Source: Odiellus spinosus (Eukaryota > Arthropoda > Arachnida > Opiliones > Phalangiidae). Taken from it: a stretch of DNA of 64,000 nt. The first letter of the stretch is position 1. Each line of letters starts with the position of its first letter. A program made the translations under genes and the position numbers. The DNA lies in the NCBI GenBank assembly GCA_963920705.1, contig OY987237.1:14228601-14292600 (forward strand), in the 5' to 3' direction. The notes under the pieces were generated by a model that had not been told where the DNA came from, ran no database searches, and saw only the letters and a program-made list of their open reading frames with translations. This document shows positions 45,264-58,800 of this stretch, one piece after another.

Positions 45264-46864
45264 ACTGTTAAGTGTTAAACATCCTCGTCAAGTTGTCAGA
45301 GAGGTTTGATTTGCCGAAAATATGGCCATACTCGATGGGAAAAGTTTGGAAATTCGTGGCCAATCATCTTCGAGTACCCTCTGTTGGTATATGTGTTTTA
45401 AATTAAAACATCTGTTGGTATAGTTGTTTTAATTTCAATTAAATTTTAGATAAACTTTAAATTAATTCGAATCTAGTAAAGATATAATTTAATTGATAAC
45501 AAGTTTTTAATAATTAAAAGTTAGTTTAAATTCATTTAAGTAGGTGGCGACAGCTATGTTTAAAAATTATTCTATAGATTGTAGTAAATATTTGTCAACC
45601 TAAGATTAGAGCGAGCGTAAGCTTCTAACTTTATTGGTTATCCTGTTTAATATCTTTGAAATAGTTCAGGGTAGTTTTCTACACGCTATACTCTTACGCT
45701 GACTTTTGAATGAAGTATCAATATGATAGGTCAGAGATAGCGTTCTCCGCGCTTAATGTTTTTTTTTTTTTTTTTTTTTTCAAATTTCCATAGTAAAATC
45801 CCATAGTGCCTAACCTGACTTAACTTAACCTAACCCAGCCTATGGGATTTTCCATATCTATATCCATCGTTGGTTAGTGGGGGTTTTGAATATCGTAATT
45901 TCCCCTAACTAGCATGCCCTATTATCAATTGTAATTGTTGAAGTTACTCGGAAAGTAGGCTTAACAAGGATCCGTAGAGATGTTATGATTTGATAGCTCG
46001 TCGTTATCCCCCGCTAACGCTTTGGATTCTACTCCGAAAATAGGGTTAAAGGCTTCGAAACTAGTTAAAGTCGGTCTTGGCCCACTAGGATTGTTAAAAC
46101 CATACATTTATTTAACCCAACATTAATATGTAACAGCCTTAAATAGTCTTAATTGCCTGTTCAGAAAGCCAAAATACATTTTGTAACCAACTCGAAAATC
46201 TAAATCTGATTTTAACTCTTAGATTTTTCTATCTGAGATGAGAGAGTTAGGGGTGTTTGGCTGTAGGGCGAGAGGGGGTAAATAGAGGTGCACTCTTAAG
46301 TCCAGAAAAATATTAAAATCAGTTCCATTTAATCCGGCCTGATCAAAGTCATTGGTCTTTTATATTTACTCGATTACTTGATACGGTATGTTAACTACCA
46401 GGACTAGTATTTTTAGTAGCCGGCTAAAAACCATCTTTCCGGTTTGTAAAGTATATTTTATTTTCCTTATAAACCGGTGTTAGTGGGAAGTGAAGGGCGG
46501 GGGGGAAAACAATCCTCAAGTTCAGGGTTAGGACGTCCGTCGGAATTCGCTCGGTAGTAGTTGTTCGGAGTTTAACGAGAGCGCACCTGTTGTAAAAGCT
46601 TCTGATCGTGGTTTTCTATTCGGTTTCCCCCTTTTTTTGTTTGAAGCAAATTTATCGATCTTTCGATAACCTTTTGTAACTCGAAGAATTTGTTAAAGTC
46701 AAAACGAGGTTTGATTCTCATAAAACACGCTCCCAGCCATCGCAAATTGGTGGAAAATTGTTTTTTCTTCAGTGAAACAAAGACTATAAACTGATGTACC
46801 CCGAATATTGGTCACGGTTTTTGTTCTTTGGATTATTGCAAAGTTGATTCGATCGATATTAGAT
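45264..46864. other. Upstream region of the PAN/ZP gene
   Basis: No exon recognised. Holds a 22-base T run at 45759-45780, a short degenerate CCTAA-type tract at about 45812-45840, and at 46494-46508 a GGCGGGGGGG stretch. The 300 bases before the ATG at 46865 probably contain the promoter and 5' UTR, but I cannot point to a start site. Confidence 0.45.
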
Positions 46865-49800
46865 ATGTCTTCCATTTGGACTCTTCATTTTAACCCCAAG
46901 ACGGGGTTCTGGACTATATTATTGCTGATTTTTCTTTGCCAAAATGTCAAGTCTGAAGGTGAATATTTTTTGGTTCCATATTTCTCTTGGGTTTTTTTTT
47001 TGAAGATATTTAAATAAGGTCAAAGAAATTTTAAGAGATAATCCCAAGTTGGCAAATATGGCTTATTAAACTTTCTGTAGGCTCTTGGCGAGATTAAGTT
47101 TAATTATACTTAAGTATATGATTGACTTATTCATAATTAAAGGTAAGATTTCCCCCTTCTGTCTGATTGGATATATCTCATCCAATCAGATCGTTAGAAT
47201 TGAAACCATCAACGCTAGAACGTCAAATCTAATTGAAATGCGCCTTCCGATGAACCGTAACGCGTTTATGTTAAAATTAAATTTTAGAGTTACCAACGAG
47301 ATTCGGAACTTAGACACTCAGTTAATTGCATTGCACAAATTTTAAACTCCTATTTTCACGATAATACGTGTTATGGTTGTCAAATTTTATCTACTCTTAA
47401 ACAATGGTAGAGGCCCCTCAAAAATTTTATGTCCACCCACCATGAAGCAATTAGTCTTTCGTAGGGGAATGTGGAGCAGATGGTTAAATTTAGGAATAAC
47501 AATTAGGCTTTTCCGTGGGATAATCAATGGCTAAATACACATTTGCATCCCTTTTTGGTCCCTAACACGCGAAATATTCGTTAACCATACCCTCAATTAG
47601 TTACGCCTCGAAGTGTGTCACGTTATAGGTACGAAAGATAGTTATCTTTTCCGTGGCACAATGTCAAAGAGGGGAACACAAGAATATCAAGATTTAATAG
47701 TGTCCATGGTCAGTTTATCTTGGAATTGTTAGTATAGAATGTTAAGGTGTTTACCCGCCTTTGATAATTGTATCAAGTAGTGTTGCGTATTTTCTTTTTT
47801 GTAGTACTTAATTCAGCTGAAGTTGAAATTATCGCGAGTAACTTTCGCACTTGGTTAATTCTAATCCTTCAAAGTGACAGCTAAATTGTAAAATTATAAA
47901 AATTCCAATTGGTTCGATTCTCATATTCTAGACATTTTATACTTAAAGGGAGGGTGATCTGAAAATAACTACAATTAGCCTCTTTCGATGCAGTAACTCT
48001 TAGGATTAGCGAATATTTAAATTTTAAATATATGGACCCGAAATTGAAATAAATAAAATATTTAAAACTTGCCCGAAAAATAGACTTAGCTGGATTCATG
48101 GAGATCCTGAATTTCTTCGCGTTGAAGAGTCAGGGGCCAATGAACAAAGCCCGTCTTTAAGGCAAAATCTCCACGAGACTTCCAATAAAATTCGATTGGT
48201 CGCTGACTCATTAATACGAAGAAATTCAGGATCTCCATGAATCCAGCTAAGCCTATTTTCCGGGGTAAGTTTTAAATTTATTTATGATTAAATATTTGTT
48301 TTCAAATTTTTTAACTGTGGATTATGCCTATTTAAACGACAAATAATCGATAAAAAATCACTTGTTTAATAATTTCTGGCACTGTGACACTAACGTGATA
48401 TAGTTATTTGATTGTGGAAATTATAAAAGCCCCTATTTAATTTATTAAACACGGGGAAAAGCACGTACGATATATCTTGCGTAACTTGATAATATCAAAA
48501 TGTATGAATCTATATCGCACAAGGAAAGACATTCATTGATATTCGTGTAAAAAAACCGGAAGAAACGTATTTTCGCGAAATCGATGCTAATATCGTATCA
48601 ATTGACCCGTTCTTATTCAAACGATCGTGACGGTGTCCTTTAAGAGAGATGTCATCAAAGACCCATAAACCTAAACTCGCGGTCATATTCAAAGATGACG
48701 AGGATGAAAAATTCTCCACCGATAAAGAGCACTTTTTTTATTTATTATTATTTTTTTTTTAAACAATCTCAGTCCAAACCATCGAACTTGAGTTGAACCG
48801 TGAAAGATTTTTGGGCGAGAACGTTTTGAATAAATTAAAACTTTAATCTTACATCCATAAACCCCGTTTCCTGTGTAGTTTTAGTTTACAAACTATATGG
48901 TAAAAACTGCAGTGAAATAAACGCATATTTTGTGTTTAAAATTAAGAAAATCTTGCCTTTTTTTCAAGGTTGGTTCAAAGTATAGGATTTTCTATACTTT
49001 TTCCAACCTTGAAACTAACAAAAAACAGCCGTTAAATAGAACCCGTTTCTACGGAAGATGTTGCCATTTTCCAAGACTAGGACCCAGTCAGTATTTATTT
49101 AATCGCCTATTACCAGAAGCCGATGAAACCCTCCTTTGAAGTTTTTTTTCTCCCGGGTCTTGTCTACCCCTCTCTGTATGGGTTATTCTCAAAAGGCGCG
49201 ATTCGTACGCCTCCTAACGGTAGATGTTTTCGGAGCGGGAGTTCGTCGAGCGAATATCTCTAGCAGCCTCGGAGTTCGTCCAAAAAACGTCGTCGTTTGT
49301 GGAGAGAGAGAATTTCCAATTTTCCGTAGACAGGGGGGATGAAGTAGGACCCCTCCGATCTCGTAAAATTGGGAATTTTACCCATACAGAGAGGAGCGCT
49401 ATATGGAACATTAGAGTAGTAGACTTCAAAGGAGGGTTTCATCGGCTTCTGCTAGTAACTAGTAAACGTCATATTTTTCAATTTTATAGATTTTTAAACT
49501 GTATAAATATGAACTATTCCAAAATTTCTCCATTTCAGATTTAGATTATCTATAATTCTTCTCGTCTTTCAGTTCCTAATGGTTTTAAGTATAAGATCGT
49601 GAATTTTTCAGGCGTAATTAATGTTTGTTTAATGAGTTTTTAACATCACGATTTCTATTTAGCCGCACTATCCCGTTCCAAGATGATAAGATTATTTTTT
49701 TTCCGTTTGCTATACAGTCTGTAAATTAATTTTGGTTTCGCTTTTTTCGCGAAGTGCTTTTGTTTTAAGGGAGGGCGAAGAAGAATATTAAATGATTTCT

Positions 49801-52800
49801 TAATTGATTCTTCTAGAAATTAAATCTATTTGCATTCAATAAGTGGCTTAGAATTGTACGTAATACATAGATTTTGACATTCAATTTAAAGGAGAACCTA
49901 CGACCAATGATAAAATCCCAGCGACACGTGTCGCGGCACACTCTTTGAATCGCTCTAAATCTCGTTCATGATTATTTTCAGGCGCAAAATCGTGCGTGCA
50001 ACAGCACATTATGAACCGAAGGTGAACTCTTTTGATTAATAGGAGGTTCACCTATCAGTCCCAAAATCTAAACCTTTTCCGATTTTTTCCCACAATTCAG
50101 AATCATTTCTTGAATATTTAAATAGTTAAATTGATAAAAATCACTTTATTTTCCTCGTTACCCTTCCTTTAACCCTCGGGTTTCTTGCACGAAGAGGGTG
50201 TAAATATCTCGTGATTAGCTCGACGGTTAATTCACTCCATTGTATTTTCCTAATTGAATCGGATGTTTTAGATTAGTGATTCACGAATTTCTAGTTTTAG
50301 TCAACTAGTTTATACTTCAGTTTTAACATTATGTATTACTTCGCCTCAGTTTTGGCCAGTTATGCAAATATCCGGTGAACCAGAGTGTATGTTTGTGTCT
50401 GGTGTTCTTTCTCATGTCGTGATAAAAATGCTTTATATGATAATGAATCCAAAATTGGCTCAATATTTTATTGCGAGGGATTATAAATCGGGTTGAGTTC
50501 ACACTATTTGAGACAATGTCTACCGTCAAATACGAATTTCGTTAAATATCAGTCTCGATTTCGTCTCAAATTTTAATTTATTCTATTTTCCAAAACGGTC
50601 CAGTCTAGCTTCTAGCCCGAATGAATGAAGCATTAAACAAAAAGGAAGCCAGATTCGCTCGTGTTCAGCTTCACGCATTTGCGTGTACGTGAACCGTGAA
50701 AATACCCGCTTTCCGATAAAGGGTCAATGGGTGGATATTTTATTTTACTAGCCACATCCAGTTAGAATCATTCTTAGTTTTCAGCGAGTTCGAATCTGTT
50801 TCCTTATGTCTGTTTTGGGTTTAGAACTAATCTTGGAAAGGTCAGAAATCGTTCACTCTCAAGCTCTGAACGTGTTGAAATATCAGCCTTGATTTAACTA
50901 TATTATTCCAAAGCACATTTCCCATGCGAACCGAAATTTCTTTAAAGGAAAAGTTTCATAAATATTTCGTTTAGATATAATAAATAATATAATTCATATG
51001 ATTCTGAATATTAACCAGTTGCCCTTAAATTTGTAGCTGCACAAATTATACCTGTGTTAATTTTAACTAATTAATTACCACCTTCAAGTTCAATGTTATC
51101 AGCAAAGGTCCATGTAAACGTACGAGCCCATCACTTAAAACAAGCCAAAAAGTTATCACCCCTGTCTGGCTCGAGTGATTTGGACTCTTCCACGATATTT
51201 TCAGTTAAGATTGTTTTTGAGACTAGCCCTTTAACTTTCTTCGCAAATCCTGGATAGGGGGTACTTTAATCGCTATGTTATTTTTGACGTATTGGGTATA
51301 GTGTACCTAACAAGGTGGAAAATCACTCCCTTACCAGAGTTTTTACGACGACCAAACCCTCCTCGTTATCGTACGACGCATGCGTATATCATTACACTTT
51401 AATTACCATGATTATTGTTCAAAATTTGAGAGTCACTGTCCATCTTTCTCGCGATATTTCGTCTATTCCAGTAGGAAGTTTTGAAATTTTAATAAAAAGT
51501 TATAAGTAAAATGTATTTCGGGTCTTATCCCTTAATTAGACTTATATAATCTTCAATGAAAAAGCCTAATTATAATTTTAACTAATTTATTCAAAATCTT
51601 ATCCGAACTTTAGATAATTATTTTAAAACCAAATTCAAACTTTACATGATAATTATTTCAAAATCAAATTCAAATGAAAATCGAGAATTTTTGGTTCAAG
51701 TTCTTTCACGAAAAAGGTGGCGCGAAAGTGACCATATCACGTGACTGAACGCCCGAGAATCAACAGTAAGATATATAAGAGCCAGGAAACTATGGTGGTG
51801 ACGTAGTATTGCCTGGAAACTTTGTTTTAAATTATTTATTTTAAATATTTTTTCCAACAATTTTTCTTAAAATATTATTCAAATTCGGATTCTTGAAAAA
51901 TCCGAATTTAAGAAATTCTTTGGAACCTTAAATCAAACTTTAACTAGTTATTTCTAAGCCTAATTTCAGTTTTAACTTTCAATTAATGACACTACTATTT
52001 TATTTGCCAAATTAAAATTAGTTTTCAATTAAATAGGTATTTTTCCCGACGAAGAAATAATTATTCCTAATTAAAAAAAAAATTCTATAATTTTTTTATT
52101 ATAAATTTTTTTATACTTTCTCCTAATTTGCATCGTTCGTTGTACTAATAAGTGGTTTCGGTCTTGATTTGTTATTTTTAATTTATTCTAAAGGTTTGCC
52201 GCACCCTTTGGCGGTACCCGCTAATATATACATGTGTCTAAAAGTTCCAAAACTGAATTTACAAAACTATTTTTATTCCCCTTATTAGATTTAACATTCG
52301 CAATCTTAATTGAACCGAAAGTATACAATATTCACTGAATTAGAACGAATAGAGTATAATAACCACATCATATTATAGGATATTCTTTCCTAGACTTTTC
52401 ACAATATTGCTTTTAAGTCGGTTGTCGAATCGTCAGACCCGTTTTTAATTGTTCCTAGAAAATTATAAGCGTTCATGAAAATGTAACGAATGATTCTATG
52501 TTAGGGGAAGTTAGTGAAACTGGTAATTCTTTTTATTATATTTAAATCATTTCTACGTTTCGACTCTGTTAGCTCTGTTTCTCTGAATGAATTAAGAAGG
52601 CGAAATCATGTTCTTTTCAAGTTCCAATTATTTTATAATTAAGATAGCTAAGACTTATCAGACCGGTATTTTACGTATTTTTTTACGCAAATAAAACACG
52701 AAATAAATTTATTATAGAAAATTTATTTAAATTTAATTTAATTAATTGAATCTTTTCTTTATATTTAAAGGGAGAATGCAACATAATAACAAGTGATTTT

Positions 52801-55800
52801 TTGTCGATTCCTTATCTTTTAAATAGGCCTAATTAGATGAAAAGTTAATTATTAATTTTCATAAATAATTTCAACCGGTAAATTCTAAATTATTGCTTAT
52901 TAGGATCAAGGACCTCACCTTTTTCTACTTTTAAAACTTTTCAAGGTTAGGTATAAGCTTAAGATTTTTTTTTTGTTTTTCGTTTCGAAAGTTGAAACTG
53001 AAGGTGGAAAAAGTTTAAAGAATGTCACCCACAACTTCGAAGTGGGTGTCTGTGTATCGGTAGTTTTTTTTTTTTCTCATTTTTTTTTTGCATCGAATAA
53101 TTTGGGCATAAAGATAAAAACCATTTTTATTTTTTATTTTAAATTTAAACTAGTATTTTTTACGAGATTAAGAAGGGCGCATGGTGTTATATATTTGCAT
53201 TATAACCTTCAAAAGGTACAAATTTCACATAGAAAAAAAACGGGATTTCTATGAAAATTCAAGTTCATTCCAAGATTAAATATAAATATTTCTAGATTTG
53301 ATTAATATATATTTTTTTTTAAATTAATGTCATCCACCTTTTATCTTAATACTTGAAAAAGGTATAAAAATGTAATAAGTCAAAGTTCAAGTTTAAAATC
53401 ATGTTGACCTCAAGAGAAATTCAGCTTTTGAACCATTTAAGCTTGGAAGAGAGAGAATCACCAGATTTTAGCACCCACTTACCTCAAGTTACGTGTCTTT
53501 TCTGGTTTTCTGGATTAGAAAAACTTTATTTGAATTTACTTGCAAAATTACGAGGCTGTGAATAGATAAATAATATATTTTACCTGTAGGAACCCATACC
53601 GGTTTTTAAAAAATTTCATAAGATTAACCAAAATCTTTATGAATTTCCTTATATTTCTCAAAAATTTAAGCAAACTTTTAATTTTTTACCAAGCTACATC
53701 TTTTAAACAGTTTTATTTTCTTCAAATATCTCTTTAACCCAGGTTGTTCTGATTATTTTCATAATTCAACACACATTTACAAAGCTAAGAATAAAATTGG
53801 CTGAGATGATATATATATTAATTAATTAACGGGGCCAGTGATTATGAAAATACCAGATCCATATGATCCTATTCTTTTTTTTTAATTTCGAATAAATTAA
53901 TAACCAGGTCCCAGAGACAAATAAACCCAGTTTTGAAATAGTTAATCTGGTTTTGGACCAATAAACTACTGTGTTGTTTCTCGGACTGTTTCCTTTTGTT
54001 TCTTGATGCTTAAGACCGTATTTATGGACTAAATCTTCATGTGGTCTTTGTTATCAAGAGACGAATTTAAAATTGGATCATTTAAGCCTACCTCTGGTAT
54101 TCATAAACGTCCTCTAACGGCAAACAGTGCAGGCAAAAGTATTAACTAACAAAATCACATACGAAATTGGTTTAAATTTACCCGGCGTTTTCTAACAATG
54201 TTAATCATCTTATATTTACTTAAAACTTTGTCGAGTTAAGTGTTTTCTAAAAGATATTTCTCGAAACGCGTTCCAGCCCTATTTTGCGAAAATGACACGA
54301 CTTTATGGTGAAAGTTTAATTTTTACTTAACCACGAAGGCCAGTGGTAGATTTCGTCATTTTAATATATATATATACGATGCATGGTCGTCGCCCTATTG
54401 GCCTTCAAAATTAATGTTATACAGAGATTCACTCTTTATGGCAATACGCCCGATCTCGTAATAATCTTAAATACGTCATATAGCTTGAAGAAGTCATGAA
54501 AATATTTTAGAAAAAAAAAAATATATATATATATATAAAAATTCCCTCATTTGCGTGGGCGTGGCTTTTTGATAATGATTATAAATATAAGGTAGTAACA
54601 GGAATTCACATTTTTATATATAAGTATATTTAAATTTTAAAATAAGATTTAGTATTATTTACTAAATTATTTTTGAATTTGTAAAAAAATTTGAAAATTA
54701 AATTAGAAATAAATTTGCTCATTAGGATTCGGTATACAGCATTGTGCCCCGTTGTTAAATAAGTTTCTTTAAATTAAAAAAAATGTTTACTTCACCGAAA
54801 TTTAATTTACATATTTAATAAATTCGTATTTAATGTGTAAAGATTTGTAATATAAATTAGCTCACGTAGATTCGTTACAACATTGGTATTTATTTTTAAA
54901 TATTAAAATTAAATTAATTTTTAATAGACGAAACATAATTTGCATATTAAACAAATTGGTATTAATTTGTTTTTATAAAAATGTTAATCCAGTTTAATCC
55001 CAAAATAATCTGATTTGGGTCCACTTGATCGACTCCCAAATGATCGACAAGAGGTCCACTTGATCGACACCCAAATGATCGACTCACAATTGATCGACTC
55101 CCAAATGATCGACAAAGGGTCCACTTGATCGAATCCCAAACGATCGACAAAGGGATCAAATGATTGATGCCTAATCATAAATTCCCGACAACAAAGGGTG
55201 CATTTGATCGTTTCCCAATTGGTCAACTTCGTAATAACGATTATAAATAGATTAACCAACCTAACCTAACCCAAACCTGACCTAACCTAACCTAACATAA
55301 CCTAACCTAACCTGACCTATACTCGTTACTCGCTAAAAAACTGGGCTGTCGATCAATTGGAATGGCTTGTCGATCAAATGGGAGTCGATCAAACGGTAGT
55401 CGATCAAACGGACTCCTTGTCGATCAATTGGAAGTCGAGCAAATGAACCTAAGCCAAATGGATTCTAGTGTACTGCCAATCCATATCTATTAAAAATATA
55501 GTATACATTACAGTTAAAATTAAATTAGATGCGTTTCAATATATACCATTAAAGCATTTATTGAAAGCAAAAGTGAAACTGCACTGGTATATTTTTATAA
55601 CACACAATACCATTTTTATTTAGTAACAAAATATTGATATTCATAAATTTATTTAATTTTTTTTTTAACCTTTTATCATTGTTTATTTATTTAGGTTGCG
55701 CGGGTGGATACATCACGTTCGAGTTGGTGACTGGTTTCGTCTATACGGCCCCTTCGGACACGATGCGTCTCCTTCCGGGAACTCTCCAATTGACCGAGTG

Positions 55801-58800
55801 CTTGTCTAGTTGTAGGAAGAACAGTTCCTGTCAATCGGTCAACTTTGAAACCGGACTGTGCGTCCTTTTCAGTTCCAGCGCTACCGAGAGGCCCGGAGCT
55901 CTCACGTCCTCGCAGTTTCCTGTGTTCACTATCTACGCTCAGAAACTCTGTCTCCTAGGTAATTATTTCCCTTAAGTTTAATGATGGGGAGGGGCTTAAT
56001 TAATTATGTCGCGTACTAATTAGCTACCCGTGTTTACTTTTTTCGTGTCCGCCGTAATACAGGATTTGAATTTGTTTTAGCAAATTTTTTTTACCCTTTT
56101 AATCTACATTCAAACCTTTTCCTTTTTCCTGTAAATTAGGAGTAGTAAAACCCACCACCCCTAGTAAGTATCAAAAACACAACAAAAAAAAAAAACCCCG
56201 GTCAAAATCAATCAAATACATCAAATAATACCTTATTGGCGCCCCATATATGGAAATCTAACATGTCGAAATCTGATTTTATTTTGGCAAAACTGATTAA
56301 CGAATTGGTATCAATTCGATTTAATGGAAATAGGACCCCGAAATAAACCGAAATTTATCTTTTAACGAGAAAAAAACCTAGTCACAAAGAATTTCACTTC
56401 TTTAAAATGATGTAAATCCATAGAATCTTAGCCTCCTTATGAAGGGATGAGCTCCTCCGGGTGTAACACGATGTGTAAATTACGTCACATATTACGTTTT
56501 TAACCGAGTAATGGTTTATGATCAAGAAATCCGGGCCCAAACAACATTATGGTTTATATTTTCAGCAAAACCTGAAAACCGAATTTTTTTAATGATAATA
56601 ATAATAATAATAAGCCAAACAGTGAACCTAGTAATTTTCAATCTTCTAAACTCAAACAAATACTTCCCCCTGAAATCATTCCTTTACCACGATTTCTCGA
56701 ACAACCAAAAAACAAAAAAAAAAAAACTAAACAAAAGATATTCCAAAACACACGAAAACGAAAGTTAAAATGGGTTTAGCCTAAAGAAATACGAAATATA
56801 GTGAAAGTTATTCTTCCTTAACTGCGTTATTACGTAAAGAAAATCGTGCCGTACGGAATGGAATTGTTATCTAAACTATAGTTAGATAACACAACGTATA
56901 ACGCTAGCTGCAAACCTATTCGTAAGAATTACAATTATGAACCAAGAAGGATCAGATAAGGAGAGGAAATGTGGGGCTGCGTTGAGTTAGAGAGAGAAGA
57001 GCCAACCTCCCACTCGGGTGGAAAGGGGGGATAGGAAATTCTCGAGGTAAACTGTTGTCACGTGGTCGCTAGCTAGCGTGTCTCATAAAGGATCCGTTTT
57101 ACCCACGTGACAACAATTTACCACGAAGCCTCTCTACCCCCGTTCTCCCAGAGTGGGAGTTTAGGCCGACGCAGTAGGAGCCGCGCCGTTCCCACTTTTC
57201 CTCTCCTTATCTGATCCTTCTTGTATGAACAAAAGTTCATAACTTATATCAGAAAGATAATTTCCTCGCCGATACCGTAAAGAGTAAGATGCGCGCAGCC
57301 GTCGCAGATGTATTTCGAGCATGCGCGTGCGCAAATCTAGCCAGAGGAGACGCGTATACATTAATTTGCGCGCGAATGTTATAAGCTAAATATTTCGCGC
57401 GTTTTTTCCCCTTTCTTTTGTATTGATTTTTTCTTGAAACGCCAGTTAATTCACAAGCTACTTACAGTGTGCATCCGGCCCTTAACGCTGTCAGCACGCG
57501 TAACACTCTGTCGTATTCTAACTGTATAAACACAATAACGAAATAACGAAGCTCTGAAAACACTTAACTAGTGTTCTCAAGCAGTTAACTACCTACAATC
57601 GAGTTCTTGGCAAACTGATATTGCTTCTTGGGCGAAAGAAGGTAGCTTTAAACTATACGAAGATAAAAGATTTCTCAGGTGAGTTGAAGAAACTCCTCGT
57701 GCAAAACTCGAGATCGCCTTCTATTGTACTAATTACGGTTCAATGGATCAACTTTCAAGTTAGCCATCTCCACCCTTTTTAAAGCTTACAATCTTATATA
57801 TTTCGTCCACTGACTTAGAAACAACGGAGTTCAATTCGAGAAAGAAGAGATTTAGTGTTTAGTCAATTCCACTTTAATTATCTAATTATAAAGTTGTTTT
57901 AAGCCCATTCTTCACGGTCTTTTAGGCAACCGTCTGGTAGCATTTTTAACATGAACTCTTATAGCCCACAAAGGGGGCAGGGGTATCAGTGGAGATTAAA
58001 GAAGTTTGCCAATTGTATTGCAAAGGAAATTCGCAAACCTCGCGTAATTACGACTTAGTTTTCCCAAATTAATTTTGCAAACCAAATTTGGCAACTTTGT
58101 TCAACTTTCCATTCACCACCGAGCAATAGTTTATTCAAATTATTTTTGCAAACCAAAACTGCGTAAATCTTAGTTTTTGATTTTTGCGAGACTTGGCCTT
58201 TAAAGTTTTCCGTGTCACTGGCCACTGTGGACCCACAACGCCTATTCTTTCGTTGCGCGATATTCATCTATCTGTAATTTTGCGTGTGTCTTGGTTGAAA
58301 AAAATGATAGAGTAATCGTGATCGTACTTGAAACGAAACTAGCCGGAAGGTATTATTAAGGAAAATGGAAAATAATAATAAAACTATTTCAATTTGAAGG
58401 ACTGACGATTATTTGGTTCGAAAAGAATAGGAAAAAATGTTCTTCGTCAAACTTTTATTTCGGAAAACAATTTATATTGCATAAAACAGTTCAAAGTTCA
58501 TGGGATATCGAACGATTCTCTGTATTAATCATTTTATTTTTAATTTTAAGTTTGATAACCAATGGTTAAGTCGTTGCTCAGAACGATACCTAAACATTTT
58601 AAGATAAATCTGCAAGTTCAAGGAGTTATTTGAGAATTGTAAATATGAACTGTCTTGGCCAATACTACAAATTCGCCAGATACTTTTGTCTTTTGAACAT
58701 TAATTTTTCCTCAGGTGTGCAGGGCCTAATCTGGAACATGTATTATTTGAGTGTTAAATTAATTTATAATTTAATTATTATTTTGGGATCATCTGGTTTT

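Larger units (their letters stand above)
46959..55694. other. PAN/ZP gene intron 1 (8.7 kb)
   Basis: Mostly A+T-rich unique-looking sequence with four repeats listed separately. Local features: A/T microsatellite (TA)n near 54365 and 54520, long T runs near 48735-48760 and 53065-53090. Open frames in 49136-49544 come from a fold-back repeat and that at 52973-53254 from T-rich low complexity. No exon recognised. Confidence 0.5.

Noticed and set aside
49136-49544. Several overlapping open frames on both strands
   Set aside because: They lie within the inverted-repeat MITE at 49115-49450, and equivalent frames occur in its other copy at 62154-62424.
54962-55259. Open frames of repeated SFGSRS-like words
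   Set aside because: Translation of the GATCGAC minisatellite, not a gene.
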